From NCBI RefSeq assembly GCF_020177335.1, contig NZ_JAIVMG010000004.1:124001-188000 (forward strand): a DNA stretch of 64,000 nt, given 5' to 3'. Of this stretch, positions 38,352 to 48,300 are shown piece by piece. The DNA is from Stappia indica. Lineage in GTDB: Bacteria > Pseudomonadota > Alphaproteobacteria > Rhizobiales > Stappiaceae. The translations under genes and the position numbers were made by a program. The first letter of the stretch is position 1, and the number at the start of each line of letters is the position of its first letter. Below the pieces are notes generated by a model that was given only the letters and a program-made list of their open reading frames with translations, was not told the DNA's origin and made no database searches.

Positions 38352-38962
38352 GTCGCCAGTTCCTTAAGCCCCAGCCGGATCAGCTTCTCGGCGCTGGCGT
38401 CCTCGCCCGCCGATTTCACGGCGGCGGCGACGGCGGCGCTGGCCTGGGGCTGAGCATAGCCGAGGTTGACGAGCGCCGACACCGCATCGCCCACCGCTGT
38501 CGGCACCCCGGCCGAGGCGGTCTGCGCCACGGCGACGGTGCCCGCGTCGATGCTGGCATAGGCCGGTGCCTTGTTCTTCAACTCGCCGATGATCCGTTCC
38601 GCCACCCGCTTGCCGATGCCCGGCGCGCGGGTGATGGTCGCGGTATCACCGAGCGCGATGGCATTGGCGATCTCCGCCGCGCTGAGCAGCCCCAGTGCCC
38701 CGAGCGCCACCTTGGCACCGACGCCCTGCACGGTCATCAGAAGCTGGAACCAGGCCTTCTCCGCCACCGAGGCAAACCCGTAGAGGCGGATCATGTCCTC
38801 GCGCACCATGGTCTCGATGAACAGCACCGCCGCCTCGCCCGGGCCGGGCAGGTCGCGCAAGGTGCGCGCGGGACAGTAGACGAGGTAGCAGACGCCGCCC
38901 ACGTCGAGCAGAACGTGATCCTCGCCGATCTCGTCGACGCGCCCCTTCAGCTTGCCGATCAT
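38348..38962 (-). CDS. ruvA: RuvA, Holliday-junction recognition subunit
   Basis: A 204-residue protein that binds four-way junctions and recruits RuvB. The N-terminal OB fold begins [24 protein letters not shown] split across strands, followed by two helix-hairpin-helix elements ([18 protein letters not shown] and [20 protein letters not shown]). The C-terminal domain III (about 155-204) has [19 protein letters not shown] for contacting RuvB. It overlaps ruvC and ruvB by four bases each, implying coupled translation. Confidence 0.97.
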   Translation of the reverse strand: MIGKLKGRVDEIGEDHVLLDVGGVCYLVYCPARTLRDLPGPGEAAVLFIETMVREDMIRLYGFASVAEKAWFQLLMTVQGVGAKVALGALGLLSAAEIANAIALGDTATITRAPGIGKRVAERIIGELKNKAPAYASIDAGTVAVAQTASAGVPTAVGDAVSALVNLGYAQPQASAAVAAAVKSAGEDASAEKLIRLGLKELAT

Positions 38963-39480
38963 GAGCCGATCCGCGCGGCGATGCGGGCAGTGGCTGCGGC
39001 GGCCCCGCGATGCTGGGCATGGCAGATGGCAATGGCCAGCGCATCGGCCGCATCGTCGGAATTGAACGTCGCCTTCGGCATCAAGACCTTCACCATCATG
39101 CGGATCTGCTCCTTTTCGGCATGCCCCGTGCCGACAACGGTCTTTTTCACCAGATTGGGCGCATATTCGGCAACGCTCAAGCCGTTGAGCGCCGGCACCA
39201 GCAAGGCGATGCCGCGCGCCTGACCGAGTTTCAAGGTGGCGCCGGCGTCCTTGTTGACGAAGGTCAGCTCCACCGCCGCCTCCTCCGGCTGCTCGCGCTG
39301 CAGCACCTCCTGCAATCCGTCATGCAGCTGGCGCAGCCGCTCGGCCAGGCTCAGCTTGCTGTCGGACAGGATCGTGCCGCTGCCGCCGAAGGACAACCGG
39401 TTGCCGGTGGCAATGATCAACCCCCAGCCGGTGCGCCGGAGACCTGGATCGATGCCGAGGATACGAATCGCCGCTGTCAT
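38959..39480 (-). CDS. ruvC: RuvC, Holliday-junction resolvase
   Basis: A 173-residue endonuclease that cuts Holliday junctions. The RNase-H-fold acidic residues are in [28 protein letters not shown] and [14 protein letters not shown] ending [16 protein letters not shown] chose the ATG at 39480 (MTAAIRI) to match homologues; an ATG seven codons upstream at 39501 has a slightly better ribosome site and cannot be excluded. It is the first gene of the long minus-strand ruv-tol block. In most relatives it directly follows yebC; here two other genes lie between. Confidence 0.95.
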   Translation of the reverse strand: MTAAIRILGIDPGLRRTGWGLIIATGNRLSFGGSGTILSDSKLSLAERLRQLHDGLQEVLQREQPEEAAVELTFVNKDAGATLKLGQARGIALLVPALNGLSVAEYAPNLVKKTVVGTGHAEKEQIRMMVKVLMPKATFNSDDAADALAIAICHAQHRGAAAATARIAARIGS

Positions 39481-39748
39481 GGAACAAAGCGGTAACGCCA
39501 TTCCAGCCCGATGACCAGCCGGGACCGCCCTCGCAAGACTTCCAGCCGGTTTTTTCCGGCCCTTCCGCCGGGGTTTCCCACCCTGCGCGCCTGGGGTCAG
39601 CCCCTTGGGCACGGCTTCGCGCCCGCGCCGGCGAAGGCGCCAGGGCAGGCATCCCCTTGCCATTCCCGCGCCGATGCGGCAGTTGTAGCCGGATCCGGCC
39701 CGGTGTCCCGAGCGGCCGATGCCTTCGCCCTCTCGCCCCGGACCCGCC

Positions 39749-40525
39749 ATGCAGGATCTTGCCGCCAGTCTCCTCCAGCACCTTCCGCAAGCGCCGGATC
39801 TGTGGCTGCTGGCGGCCGCCATCGTCATCGCCGCCATGGTGCGGGGCTTTGCCGGGTTCGGCGCGGCAATGATCTTCATGCCGGTCGCCTCGACGGTGAT
39901 CGAGCCCGCCGCTGCCGCCGCCGGCTTCCTGATCCTCGACTGGCTTGTCACGGTGCCGATGGTGCTGGGCGCGCTCAAGCGTTGCGACTGGCCGACGGTC
40001 GCCCCGGTCAGCCTCGCCGCCATGCTGACCGTGCCGGTCGGGGCCGCCATGCTGGCCCATGCCGACGTGCTGGCGCTGCGCTGGTCCCTGTCGGTGATCG
40101 TGCTTGGCGCGGTCAGCCTGTTGATGCTGGGCTGGCGCTATCACGGCGTGCCCGGCCGGGCCACCTCGCTCGGCGTCGGCGCGGTTGCCGGCGTGCTCTC
40201 CGGTGTCGCCCAGGTCTCCGGTCCGCCGGTGGTGGTGTTCTGGGCCGCCGGCCCGCAGCCGGCCGCCATCATCCGCGCCAACCTGATCGCCTTCTTCGCC
40301 ATTGTCAGCCTTGCCGCCTTCACCGCCTTCGTGGCGAACGGCTTCTACACCCTGCAGGTGCTGGCGCTGGTGGCGGTCGCCGCACCGCTTTACGGCCTTG
40401 GCATCTTCCTCGGCGCGCGGATGTTCGGCGCCGCCCATCAGAACGCCTACCGGCCGGTTGCCTATGGCATCATCCTGATGTCGGCGCTGACCAGCCTGCC
40501 CGCTCTCGACGGCTGGCTCCGCTAG
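39749..40525 (+). CDS. TauE/SafE-family membrane permease
   Basis: A 258-residue membrane protein with about eight hydrophobic helices. The first part [20 protein letters not shown] is the family motif, followed by [28 protein letters not shown] (second repeat motif) and [13 protein letters not shown]. Members export sulfoacetate, sulfite or other organic anions; the substrate is unknown here. I chose the ATG at 39749; ten codons more are open upstream. It is transcribed opposite to the ruv block and ends three bases from the end of the convergent chemoreceptor gene. Confidence 0.88.
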   Translation: MQDLAASLLQHLPQAPDLWLLAAAIVIAAMVRGFAGFGAAMIFMPVASTVIEPAAAAAGFLILDWLVTVPMVLGALKRCDWPTVAPVSLAAMLTVPVGAAMLAHADVLALRWSLSVIVLGAVSLLMLGWRYHGVPGRATSLGVGAVAGVLSGVAQVSGPPVVVFWAAGPQPAAIIRANLIAFFAIVSLAAFTAFVANGFYTLQVLALVAVAAPLYGLGIFLGARMFGAAHQNAYRPVAYGIILMSALTSLPALDGWLR

Positions 40526-40527
40526 GG

Positions 40528-41877
40528 TCAGGCCGCCCGCACCGTCTCAATCAGCTCGCCCATACGCTGGCGCAAACGGGCCACCTGATCTCCCAGCGCG
40601 CCGGCCTCGCTGCGCACCCGGCCGGAGACGTCACTGGTCTGTTCGGCGGCACGGGAGATCCCGGCAACGCTGTCCGACACGCGCCCGGTGCCCGTCGCCG
40701 CCTCGACGATATTGCGGGAAATCTCGCCGGTGGCCGCTCCCTGCTGTTCCACCGCCGCCGCAATCGTCGCCGAAATCTCGCTCATGTTCTGAATGGTCGC
40801 GGACACGCCCTCGATCGCCTCGGCAGACTCGCTGGTGGCCTGTTGAATGTCGGAAATCTGCGTGGAAATCTCCGCCGTCGCCCGGGCGGTCTGCTCCGCG
40901 AGCCCCTTCACCTCCGCCGCGACCACGGCAAAGCCACGGCCCGCATCCCCGGCCCGCGCCGCCTCGATGGTTGCATTCAGCGCCAGGAGGTTGGTCTGCT
41001 CGGCGATATCGCTGATCAAGCGGACGATATCGCCGATCTTCTGCGAGGCCACCGTCAGGGAGCGGATCTTGTCGTTCGACCGGGCCGCATCGCTGACCGC
41101 GCGACCGGAAATCCGCGTCGCGTCGCTGACCTGGCGGGCAATTTCATGAATACTGGCGGAAAGCTCCTCGGCGGCGGAAGCCACCGCCTGCACATTGCCC
41201 GCCGCCTCGGCGGCCGCGGTTGAGACCTCCCCGACCCGCCCGAGGGTGGTGCTCGACACCTCGCCGAGATCGCCGGAGGCCGCCCCCAGTTGTTCGACCG
41301 AGGCGACACAGGCCGCAACGATGGTGCCGACCGCACCCTCGAACTGCTCCGCGAGCCCGTCCAGCGTCTCCCGCCGATCCCGCCGCCCCGCGTCGATATA
41401 GACGGAAATCGCGAGATCCATGTCCAGCAGCGCCGCCGCCAGGATCGCCCTATTGAGTGCAGCAGCCTTCTCCGAGGACCGGCGCCAGACGCCCCCACCG
41501 GAAAACCGCTGCAGGATTGCCGCCTGCAGCCCGGCCACCAGATAGTTGTAGCCGCCGATATACCAGCGCGGTTCCAGACCGAGACGATTGTGCGTCTCGC
41601 CGACCCGCGTCACCGAGGTCACGTAATCCGCATCGAACCGCCCGTCGGTGATCAGGTCCCAGTGCCGGATCTGCATCGCCTTGGCATGATCCATATGCGC
41701 CCTGTTCCGGAAAAAGGCGTCCGTTTCCGGAAAGGCACTCACATGATCATAGAAACTGTCGAGAACCCCGGGCAGCGCCCGCATGATCAGAGGCTTGATG
41801 CTCCGCAACTGTAGCGCCGCGTCCTCTGAAAGACCGAAAAACGCACGTCGGGACGCGATGGCGTCATCTGCGGTCAT
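40528..41877 (-). CDS. Globin-coupled (HemAT-like) methyl-accepting chemotaxis protein
   Basis: A 449-residue soluble aerotaxis receptor. Residues 1-190 form a globin-type sensor with proximal heme His96 in [20 protein letters not shown]. The C-terminal half is a receptor signalling domain: the hairpin tip contains [21 protein letters not shown] and [18 protein letters not shown]. There is no membrane segment or HAMP domain and no C-terminal pentapeptide tether for CheR/CheB. The ATG at 41877 has GGGAGGGAAAG upstream; the 28 codons further upstream look like leader sequence. Oxygen or redox signals could reach the CheA at 1832-4594, although this is not shown. It is an insertion between ruvC and yebC. 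Confidence 0.9.
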   Translation of the reverse strand: MTADDAIASRRAFFGLSEDAALQLRSIKPLIMRALPGVLDSFYDHVSAFPETDAFFRNRAHMDHAKAMQIRHWDLITDGRFDADYVTSVTRVGETHNRLGLEPRWYIGGYNYLVAGLQAAILQRFSGGGVWRRSSEKAAALNRAILAAALLDMDLAISVYIDAGRRDRRETLDGLAEQFEGAVGTIVAACVASVEQLGAASGDLGEVSSTTLGRVGEVSTAAAEAAGNVQAVASAAEELSASIHEIARQVSDATRISGRAVSDAARSNDKIRSLTVASQKIGDIVRLISDIAEQTNLLALNATIEAARAGDAGRGFAVVAAEVKGLAEQTARATAEISTQISDIQQATSESAEAIEGVSATIQNMSEISATIAAAVEQQGAATGEISRNIVEAATGTGRVSDSVAGISRAAEQTSDVSGRVRSEAGALGDQVARLRQRMGELIETVRAA

Positions 41878-42165
41878 TGCTTTCCCTCCCAACACCCCAC
41901 AGGTTGCAAGAAGAAATCGCATGAATACTTTTAATATAAAATTAGTCCAGAACTTTAACAAATAACGGCATTAGATATAATGCAGATATATCTTTTACGT
42001 CAAAGCGGACAACCGACAGTCCACTCAAAACGACATCGCCCCAAGCGACTCCCGGTATCCATTACAGGCCCCCGAACGCACATGTGCCGCGCAGGTGCGC
42101 GGCACATGAAGTGATCTGCCCAGGGCAATCCGAAGCGCTCAAGAGCTTTCGCAGCGGAAACGCAC

Positions 42166-42915
42166 TCAGGCCGCCGTCAGGCTCGCCAGGGTTTCCTCGT
42201 CGATGTCGAAGTTGGCATAGACGTTCTGCACATCGTCATCGTCTTCGAGCATCCCCACCAGCTTCAGCATGGTCTGGGCCTTGTCCGCGTCGATCGGGGT
42301 CAGGGTCTGCGGCCGCCAGATCGTCTTCACGGTCTCCGCCTCGCCCAGCGCCGCTTCCAGCGCCTTCGACACGTCGCCGAGATCCTCGAAGGTGCAGGTA
42401 ACCACATGGCTGGTTTCATCGGACTGCACGTCCTCGGCGCCGGCCTCGATCGCCGCTTCCAGCACGTCATCGGCGCTGCCGACCGCCGCCGGATAGACGA
42501 TCTCGCCGACCCGGTCGAACATGAAGGCGACCGATCCGGTCTCGCCCATCGACCCGCCGCACTTGCTGAAGTAGGAGCGCACGTTGGAGGCGGAACGGTT
42601 GCGGTTGTCGGTCAGAAGCTCGACGATCACGGCAACGCCCGCCGGGCCGTAGCCCTCGTAGCGCAGCTCTTCGTAGTTGTCGCCCTCGCCCGCCTGGGAC
42701 TTGTTGATCGCCCGCTGGATGTTGTCCTTGGGCATGGACTGGGCCTTGGCGTTCTGCACGGCAAGACGCAGGCGCGGGTTGGAGTTGATATCCGGTCCGC
42801 CCATCTTGGCGGCGACGGTGATTTCCTTGGACAGCTTGGAAAAGATCTTCGAGCGGACCGCGTCCTGCCGCCCCTTGCGGTGCATGATGTTCTTGAATTG
42901 GGAATGTCCGGCCAT
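42166..42915 (-). CDS. yebC: YebC/PmpR-family DNA-binding regulator or translation factor
   Basis: A 249-residue three-domain protein. It begins [19 protein letters not shown], the nearly invariant start of the family, and includes [42 protein letters not shown] and the acidic C-terminus [14 protein letters not shown]. Family members act as transcription regulators or, as recent work on YebC shows, relieve ribosome stalling at proline stretches. The ATG at 42915 has AGGTAGGACG upstream. It normally precedes ruvC in alphaproteobacteria. Confidence 0.96.
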   Translation of the reverse strand: MAGHSQFKNIMHRKGRQDAVRSKIFSKLSKEITVAAKMGGPDINSNPRLRLAVQNAKAQSMPKDNIQRAINKSQAGEGDNYEELRYEGYGPAGVAVIVELLTDNRNRSASNVRSYFSKCGGSMGETGSVAFMFDRVGEIVYPAAVGSADDVLEAAIEAGAEDVQSDETSHVVTCTFEDLGDVSKALEAALGEAETVKTIWRPQTLTPIDADKAQTMLKLVGMLEDDDDVQNVYANFDIDEETLASLTAA

Positions 42916-43055
42916 CGTCCTACCTGCCTCGTCGGGTCGGGGCGGCGGCATCGCGCGTCACGCACCGTCCCGCTTCGTTTCCATGAAGATGATCGGCGCC
43001 TTATAGGCCCCGCGCACGCGAAAATCCAGCGCGGAGCCGTTGCCAACCGCTGCGC

Positions 43056-43883
43056 TTACCCCTGCGTCCAGGAGGGCGGCAGCGTCTGGCTGAGCTGCCC
43101 GCCGATCCGCAGCGGCGCGATGTCGAGCGCCAGTCCGGTGGCATCGTCGATCTCCACGGCCACGCCGCAGACCGTCGCCGTTCCCTTGGCCGGGGTGAAG
43201 CGGCCGGAAGGAATCTTGCGCAGGAAGCGCGACACCGGCTCGTCCTTTTCCATGCCCAGCACGGAATCGTAATCGCCGCACATGCCGGCGTCGCTCATAT
43301 AGGCGGTACCACCGGGCAGGATCTGATGATCGGCGGTCGGCACATGGGTATGGGTGCCCACCACCAGCGACGCCCGTCCATCGGCGAAATGGGCCATCGC
43401 CTGTTTCTCGCTGGTGGCCTCTGCGTGCATGTCGATGACGATGGCATCGGCCACCCGCCCGAGCGGACTGCTCTCCAGCACCATGTCGACGGCGGTGAAC
43501 GGGTCGTCGAGACTGTCCATGAACACCCGGCCCATGGCGTTCATCACCAAGACCTGGGCGCCGTTGCGCGCGGTGAACAGATTGGCGCCGCGCCCCGGCG
43601 CGCCGGACGGGAAATTCACCGGCCGCAACAGCCGCTCCTGGCGCTCGATATAGACCAGCGTGTCGCGCTGGTCCCAGACGTGATTGCCGGTGGTGACCAC
43701 ATCGGCGCCGGCGTCGAGCACATCCTGCAGGATCTCCTCGGTGATGCCGAAGCCGGCGGCAGCGTTCTCGCCATTGACGATCACGAAATCGAGCCGGTGC
43801 TTCTCGACCAGCGAAGGCAGGATCTCGATGGCCGCCTGTCGGCCGGTACGCCCGACCAGATCGCCAAGAAACAACAGTCGCAT
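43056..43883 (-). CDS. YmdB-like metallophosphoesterase (TIGR00282 family)
   Basis: A 275-residue enzyme of the calcineurin-like phosphoesterase superfamily related to Bacillus YmdB, a 2',3'-cyclic nucleotide phosphodiesterase. Metal-binding motifs are LFLGDLVGRTGRQA, FVIVNGENAAAGFG, TTGNHVWDQRDT and VVGTHTHVPTADHQ, plus GTAYMSDAGMCG. I chose the ATG at 43883, with GAGGAGAA upstream. It lies 17 bases downstream of ygfA and is probably co-transcribed with it and possibly the 6S RNA. The physiological substrate in alphaproteobacteria is not known. Confidence 0.92.
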   Translation of the reverse strand: MRLLFLGDLVGRTGRQAAIEILPSLVEKHRLDFVIVNGENAAAGFGITEEILQDVLDAGADVVTTGNHVWDQRDTLVYIERQERLLRPVNFPSGAPGRGANLFTARNGAQVLVMNAMGRVFMDSLDDPFTAVDMVLESSPLGRVADAIVIDMHAEATSEKQAMAHFADGRASLVVGTHTHVPTADHQILPGGTAYMSDAGMCGDYDSVLGMEKDEPVSRFLRKIPSGRFTPAKGTATVCGVAVEIDDATGLALDIAPLRIGGQLSQTLPPSWTQG

Positions 43884-43899
43884 GACGCAAAATTCTCCT

Positions 43900-44532
43900 C
43901 TAGGCGGCAACGCCGCAGGTGATCAGGCCGGCTTCGGTCAGCACCCGTTCCAGTCGGCGGTCATGCCCTTCCTCGGGCACGGCGCTGGCCTGCTGAACCG
44001 AAAAGGCAAGACCGACCGTCTCCGGCGCCGTGCCGCGTCGGTCGGTGATACGCGCAATCGCCCGATCGTAAAAGCCCCGTCCGTACCCGATCCGCGCGCC
44101 GCGCCGGTCAAAGGCGGCCAGTGGCACCAGCAGACAGTCGGGAACCACCTCCTCCGCCTCGGCGGCCGGTTCCACCGTCCCGAACCCACCCCGCACCAGC
44201 GGGGTGTCCCGGGTCAGCCGGCGAAACACCAGATCCTCGCCCACCATCGCCGGCAGACACAACGGATGACCGCGCACCCTCAGCGCATCCATCAGCGGAC
44301 GCGGGTCGATCTCATCGCGGATGGGCCAGAAACCGGAAACAACGGCACCGCCGGGAAACGCCAGCGCCGCCGCGTGGTCGGCCAGCGCCAGACTGCCTTC
44401 GATCCGCGCACTGGCGGCAAGCGCCGCCCGGCGGGCCAGCGCGCCAGACCGGCAGGCGGCCTTGAGCTGGCGCATTTCGTCCGGATCGAGAGCATCGGAA
44501 GGCGCCGGGAAGGGCTTGTCAGGCTGCGTCAT
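43900..44532 (-). CDS. ygfA: 5-formyltetrahydrofolate cyclo-ligase
   Basis: A 210-residue enzyme converting 5-formyl-THF to 5,10-methenyl-THF using ATP. The signature is ARIGYGRGFYDRAIAR, and PDCLLVPLAAFDRRG and the basic N-terminal helix with RRAALAAS are family features. I chose the ATG at 44532 (MTQPDKP). The gene lies directly downstream of the 6S RNA locus and upstream of zapA in the reading sense, the same order as ssrS-ygfA in Escherichia coli, so it is likely to be read from the 6S promoter too. Confidence 0.94.
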   Translation of the reverse strand: MTQPDKPFPAPSDALDPDEMRQLKAACRSGALARRAALAASARIEGSLALADHAAALAFPGGAVVSGFWPIRDEIDPRPLMDALRVRGHPLCLPAMVGEDLVFRRLTRDTPLVRGGFGTVEPAAEAEEVVPDCLLVPLAAFDRRGARIGYGRGFYDRAIARITDRRGTAPETVGLAFSVQQASAVPEEGHDRRLERVLTEAGLITCGVAA

Positions 44533-44680
44533 GGCATCTCGGGAAGCGGCGAAGAACAAGGTGGGGGCCGGCCATGGTGCGCGGCGCGAGCCCAAAGCGC
44601 AAGCGCCGCAATGGCGGCGTTCGGCATCAGCCTTTCGCGCGAGGTGACGCCCGCTGGGGGAGCCGAGAGCCGGGCGATAC

Positions 44681-44842
44681 GGACGTGGCCGCCTCGGCCG
44701 TTGGAGTTTGCAATCCCGGGAAACCTACAATGTAGGTGGGCGCCGTGTGCCCGAGCCCTCGGGCAAGGGCAGGAACAGCTCCCTAGGGATGCGTAAGGCC
44801 CCGGGGATATGTCTCCTGACGAACCGCGCAGCCACGCCGTCC
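44681..44842 (-). ncRNA. ssrS: 6S RNA
   Basis: About 160 nt between zapA and ygfA, the classic 6S position. The ends form a closing stem: GGAC plus GTGGCTGC near the 5' end (44842-44829) pair with GCGGCCAC plus GTCC at the 3' end (44692-44681). A second helix forms from ATCCCCGGG and CCCGGGAT, followed by the internal region with CTACATTGTAGG. A promoter with TTGTCT, 18 bases and TATATC precedes it. 6S RNA binds RNA polymerase holoenzyme and tunes transcription in stationary phase. End points are estimated from the stem and could shift by several bases. Confidence 0.8.
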
Positions 44843-44844
44843 CC

Positions 44845-44874
44845 GATATAGGCGCGCGGGAGAGAAAAAGACAA
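44845..44874 (-). promoter_or_regulatory. Promoter of 6S RNA (sigma-70 type)
   Basis: On the minus strand, -35 TTGTCT (44874-44869), an 18-base spacer and -10 TATATC (44850-44845). The expected start point falls at the 5' end of the 6S closing stem. Confidence 0.7.
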
Positions 44875-44990
44875 CAGCAATAGCGCGTCCCCCACGCATG
44901 GCGGCTGTGCAAAACCGCGCGGTGACGGGAAAGATCAACGAACTTCAGTAGTTACGATAATACCGTTTGGGGGCTCTTGTCGGCACGCCG

Positions 44991-45368
44991 TCAGTCGTCC
45001 TCGGTGCGGCCCGACCGGCCGAGCCCGTCGGCCAGCGCCTCGATCCGTTCGGCGGCCGCTGTCACCCGTTCGGCGACCAGCGTTTCGGTCTGCTCCACCC
45101 GGTTCAGCGCGGCGCTGCGTGCGTCGCGCAGGCTGGCGATTTCCTCTTCCAGCGCCTTGATGCGCCGTTCGCGCTCGGTCAGTTCATCGGTCACCATGAT
45201 GCCGGCCATCACGGTCAGCCGCAGATCGCCGATCTCGCCGAAACTGCCGCGCAGGCTGTCGATGCAGCCGTCGAAACGCTTGGCCAGCGCGGTGAGCCGG
45301 TCTTCCTCGCCATCGTCGCAGGCCATGCGGAAGCTGCGGCCATTGATGGTCACGATGATCTGCGCCAT
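44991..45368 (-). CDS. zapA: ZapA, cell division (Z-ring-associated) protein
   Basis: A 125-residue protein starting MAQIIVTINGRSFRMACDDG, the conserved ZapA beta strand and turn, followed by RLTALAKRFDGCID and a C-terminal coiled coil (TERERRIKALEEEIASLRD). ZapA bundles FtsZ filaments. The ATG at 45368 follows TGAGGGG. It starts 8 bases after the DUF4164 gene, a typical alphaproteobacterial pair, and is followed by the 6S RNA locus. Confidence 0.93.
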   Translation of the reverse strand: MAQIIVTINGRSFRMACDDGEEDRLTALAKRFDGCIDSLRGSFGEIGDLRLTVMAGIMVTDELTERERRIKALEEEIASLRDARSAALNRVEQTETLVAERVTAAAERIEALADGLGRSGRTEDD

Positions 45369-45376
45369 GTCGCCCC

Positions 45377-45688
45377 TCAGCCGCCGTGCGTTTCCAGAAC
45401 GGACCGGATCGATTCCATCGCCGATACCAGGCGGCGCGACACCTCGCGGTTGGCGTCTTCCAGCCGCGCCACCCGCGCCTCCGCCGTGTCGAGGGTCGCC
45501 GCCAGTTGCGACCGGTCCTCGCCCAGCCGCTGCAACTCGTCCTGCAGACCGTCGACCGACGCATCGGCCTCCAGCCGCCGCTGGGCCGTCGCCTCCAGCC
45601 GGCCGATCGCCTGCGACAGCCGCGCCAGTGCGGTCTCCAGCGGAGAATTCGCCGGGTCCACAGAGGTATGAGATGCGCCGTCCACCAT
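45377..45688 (-). CDS. DUF4164 coiled-coil protein upstream of zapA
   Basis: A small protein of about 103 residues, largely predicted coiled coil: LETALARLSQAIGRLEATAQ, VDGLQDELQRLGEDRSQLAATLD and ARVARLEDANREVSRRLVSAM. It matches the DUF4164 family that pairs with zapA in Rhizobiales; a ZapB-like helper role has been suggested by context but I cannot show it. I chose the ATG at 45688, which lacks a strong ribosome site; the frame is open to 45823. Confidence 0.75.
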   Translation of the reverse strand: MVDGASHTSVDPANSPLETALARLSQAIGRLEATAQRRLEADASVDGLQDELQRLGEDRSQLAATLDTAEARVARLEDANREVSRRLVSAMESIRSVLETHGG

Positions 45689-46198
45689 GTTCTGCAAGTG
45701 CTGCCGGGTCCCCGCCGGATTGAAGTTGAACTCGTTCAGGCCGCCGCGCCCGGGCCCGCCAGCCCGCGCCGCCAGGGTGGCACGTCTCCCTCTCGATAAG
45801 GGAGGCATGCACCTTTCGTGCAAGGCTCGAATCCGGCCGCCCGGGCCAAACCGGAGCCCGGCCCAAGACTTCGCTATAGCATCACATGGCAGCGGAAGCG
45901 AGATGGCCGGCCGTCAACGATCCACATCCGCCAGGTCGCGGCCCGTCCACCCGCGCAAAAAGCCCCGCAACCGTATCCCGCACCGCAACCGGCTTTGTTG
46001 ACTCGCGCAAGGTTCCTGATATTTGTCGGTCCGCCTCGCCGGGCGGTCGGATTTGCAAGCAGACATGGCGCCGGCATTCACCTTGAGCCGCGCCTGCGCG
46101 TGATCACAACGACCGGACCGGGGAGATAGACCGAGCCGGAAACCGAGCCCTGACAGCGTCGCCAGCCGGCGGCCTCAAGAGGGACAAACGGGAATCAG
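45689..46198. other. Divergent intergenic region between DUF4164-zapA and tkt
   Basis: These 510 bases should hold the promoters of both divergent units. A palindromic GCTATAGC at about 45873-45880 could serve as a -10 element for either strand, but no good -35 is seen. Small hairpins lie near 45790-45825 (CTCCC/GGGAG and TGCAC/GTGCA). No gene is supported; the overlapping open frames look like chance frames in GC-rich DNA. Confidence 0.45.
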
Positions 46199-48187
46199 AT
46201 GAGCGATCTCGAAAAGCACCACCGCATGGCCAATGCGATCCGTTTCCTTGCCGCCGACGCCGTCGAAGCGGCCAAGTCCGGTCATCCCGGCCTGCCGATG
46301 GGCGCCGCGGACATCGCGACGGTCCTGTTTACCCAGTTCATGCAGTACGATCCGACCCGGCCGGACTGGCCCGACCGGGACCGTTTCGTGCTCTCCGCCG
46401 GCCATGGCTCCATGCTGCTTTATGCCGTGCACTACCTGCTCGGCTCCGAGGACTTCACCCTCGACCAGCTCAAGAATTTCCGCCAGCTCGGCGCGCTGAC
46501 CGCCGGCCATCCGGAATACGGCCACGGCGCCGGCATCGAAACCACCACCGGCCCGCTCGGCCAGGGCCTGGCCAACGCGGTCGGCATGGCGATGGCGGAG
46601 CGGCACCTGCGCGAGACCTTCGGCGCGGAGCTTGCCGATCACCACACCTATGCGCTGGTCGGCGACGGCTGCCTGATGGAAGGCATCAGCCAGGAAGCCC
46701 TGTCTCTCGCCGGTCACCTGAAGCTGTCGCGCCTGATCGTCATCTGGGACGACAACGGCATCTCCATCGACGGCAAGGTGTCGATCACCGATTCGACCAA
46801 CCAGATCGCCCGGTTCGAGGCCAGCGGCTGGGAAACCGTCTCCATCGACGGCCATGACCCGGTCGCCATCGCCAACGCCCTGCGCGCCGCCCGCGAAAGC
46901 GATCGCCCGACCCTGATCGCCGCCAAGACCACCATCGGCTTCGGCGCGCCGAACAAGGCCGGCTCGGAAAAGGTGCATGGCGCCCCGCTCGGCGCCGAGG
47001 AACTGGCGGCGACCCGCAAGGCGCTTGGCTGGAACCACGAGCCGTTCGACGTGCCCGCCGAGGTGCTGGACAACTGGCGCATCGCCGGCCTGCGCTCCGG
47101 CCAGGAACGCAAGGAGTGGGAGAAGCGGCTGGCGGCCACGGACGCGGAAACCCGCGGCGAGTTCGAGCGGCGCATTCGCGGCGACCTGCCCTCCGGCTTT
47201 GCTGACGCGGTGCAGGCGCTGAAGAAGCAGATCGCCGCCGACAAGCCGGTGATGGCCACCCGCAAGGCCTCCGAATACGTCCTCGGCATGATCAACGAGG
47301 CGGTGCCGGAGACCATCGGCGGCTCCGCCGACCTCACCGGTTCGAACAACACCCGCACCAAGCAGACCACCGCCATCACGCCGGAGGATTTCACCGGCCG
47401 CTATGTCCATTGGGGCATTCGCGAGCATGGCATGGCCTCGGCCATGAACGGCATGGCGCTGCATGGCGGCGTGATTCCCTACTCCGGCACCTTCCTGGTG
47501 TTCTCCGACTATGCCCGTCCGGCCATGCGCCTTTCGGCCCTGATGCGCCAACGCGTCATCCATGTGATGACCCATGACAGCATCGGCCTGGGCGAGGATG
47601 GCCCGACCCACCAGCCGGTCGAGCATTACGCCGCCCTGCGGGCGATCCCGAACCTTGCCTTCTTCCGTCCGGCCGATGTCACCGAAACGCTGGAGTGCTG
47701 GCAGCTGGCGCTGGAAAGCAGCGAGACGCCGAGCGTTCTGGCGCTGACCCGGCAGAACCTCGCCCCCGTGCGCGAGACCTACGAGGAAGACAACGCCTGT
47801 GCACGCGGCGCCTATGTGCTGGCCGACAGCGAGAACGAGCCGGACGTGACCATCTTCGCCTCCGGCTCCGAGGTCGCCATCGCCCTTGAGGCCCGCGACG
47901 TTCTGGAAGGCGACGGCATCGCCACCCGGGTCGTCTCCGTGCCCTGCATGGAGCGCTTCGAGCAGCAGTCCGCCGATTATCAGGCTGAGATCATCGGCAC
48001 CGGCACCGTCAAGGTTGCGGTCGAGGCCGGAATTCGCATGGGCTGGGATCGCTTTATCGGAAATGATGGTATCTTCATCGGCATGCACAGCTTTGGCGCG
48101 AGTGCGCCCTTCGAGGCGCTCTACGAGCACTTCGGCATTACCAGCAAGGCGGTGGTGACCGCCGCGAAGGAGCGTCTGGGACGCTGA
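46199..48187 (+). CDS. tkt: Transketolase
   Basis: A 662-residue thiamine-diphosphate enzyme moving two-carbon units between sugar phosphates in the pentose phosphate and Calvin pathways. The N-terminal [18 protein letters not shown], the ThDP motif [15 protein letters not shown] through [10 protein letters not shown], and the pyrimidine-domain sequence [20 protein letters not shown] are all present. Length is typical. It is the first gene of a plus-strand series tkt-gap-pgk-fba, each separated by 110-165 bases with a hairpin. Confidence 0.97.
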   Translation: MSDLEKHHRMANAIRFLAADAVEAAKSGHPGLPMGAADIATVLFTQFMQYDPTRPDWPDRDRFVLSAGHGSMLLYAVHYLLGSEDFTLDQLKNFRQLGALTAGHPEYGHGAGIETTTGPLGQGLANAVGMAMAERHLRETFGAELADHHTYALVGDGCLMEGISQEALSLAGHLKLSRLIVIWDDNGISIDGKVSITDSTNQIARFEASGWETVSIDGHDPVAIANALRAARESDRPTLIAAKTTIGFGAPNKAGSEKVHGAPLGAEELAATRKALGWNHEPFDVPAEVLDNWRIAGLRSGQERKEWEKRLAATDAETRGEFERRIRGDLPSGFADAVQALKKQIAADKPVMATRKASEYVLGMINEAVPETIGGSADLTGSNNTRTKQTTAITPEDFTGRYVHWGIREHGMASAMNGMALHGGVIPYSGTFLVFSDYARPAMRLSALMRQRVIHVMTHDSIGLGEDGPTHQPVEHYAALRAIPNLAFFRPADVTETLECWQLALESSETPSVLALTRQNLAPVRETYEEDNACARGAYVLADSENEPDVTIFASGSEVAIALEARDVLEGDGIATRVVSVPCMERFEQQSADYQAEIIGTGTVKVAVEAGIRMGWDRFIGNDGIFIGMHSFGASAPFEALYEHFGITSKAVVTAAKERLGR

Positions 48188-48197
48188 TTTCAACGGA

Positions 48198-48234
48198 CCG
48201 GCCCGCATTGCCCTGGCGGCGGGCCGGGATTTTT
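48198..48234 (+). terminator. Terminator-like hairpin between tkt and gap
   Basis: A perfect 9-bp stem, CCGGCCCGC (48198-48206) and GCGGGCCGG (48219-48227), followed by GATTTTT. It may attenuate transcription from tkt into gap. Confidence 0.65.
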
Positions 48235-48300
48235 CCAGTCGACCCGTGCCCAGCGGGATCGGACATGAAGGCGCAAGGCGCCGCATTCGGGGAGTGACAC

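Noticed and set aside
41931-41945. TTAA-N7-TTAG upstream of the globin-coupled receptor
   Set aside because: A 7-of-8 match to the CtrA box, but it is single and lies in a very AT-rich segment where chance matches are likely.
46175-48286. A 703-codon minus-strand open frame opposite tkt
   Set aside because: Antisense shadow of transketolase, without recognisable motifs.
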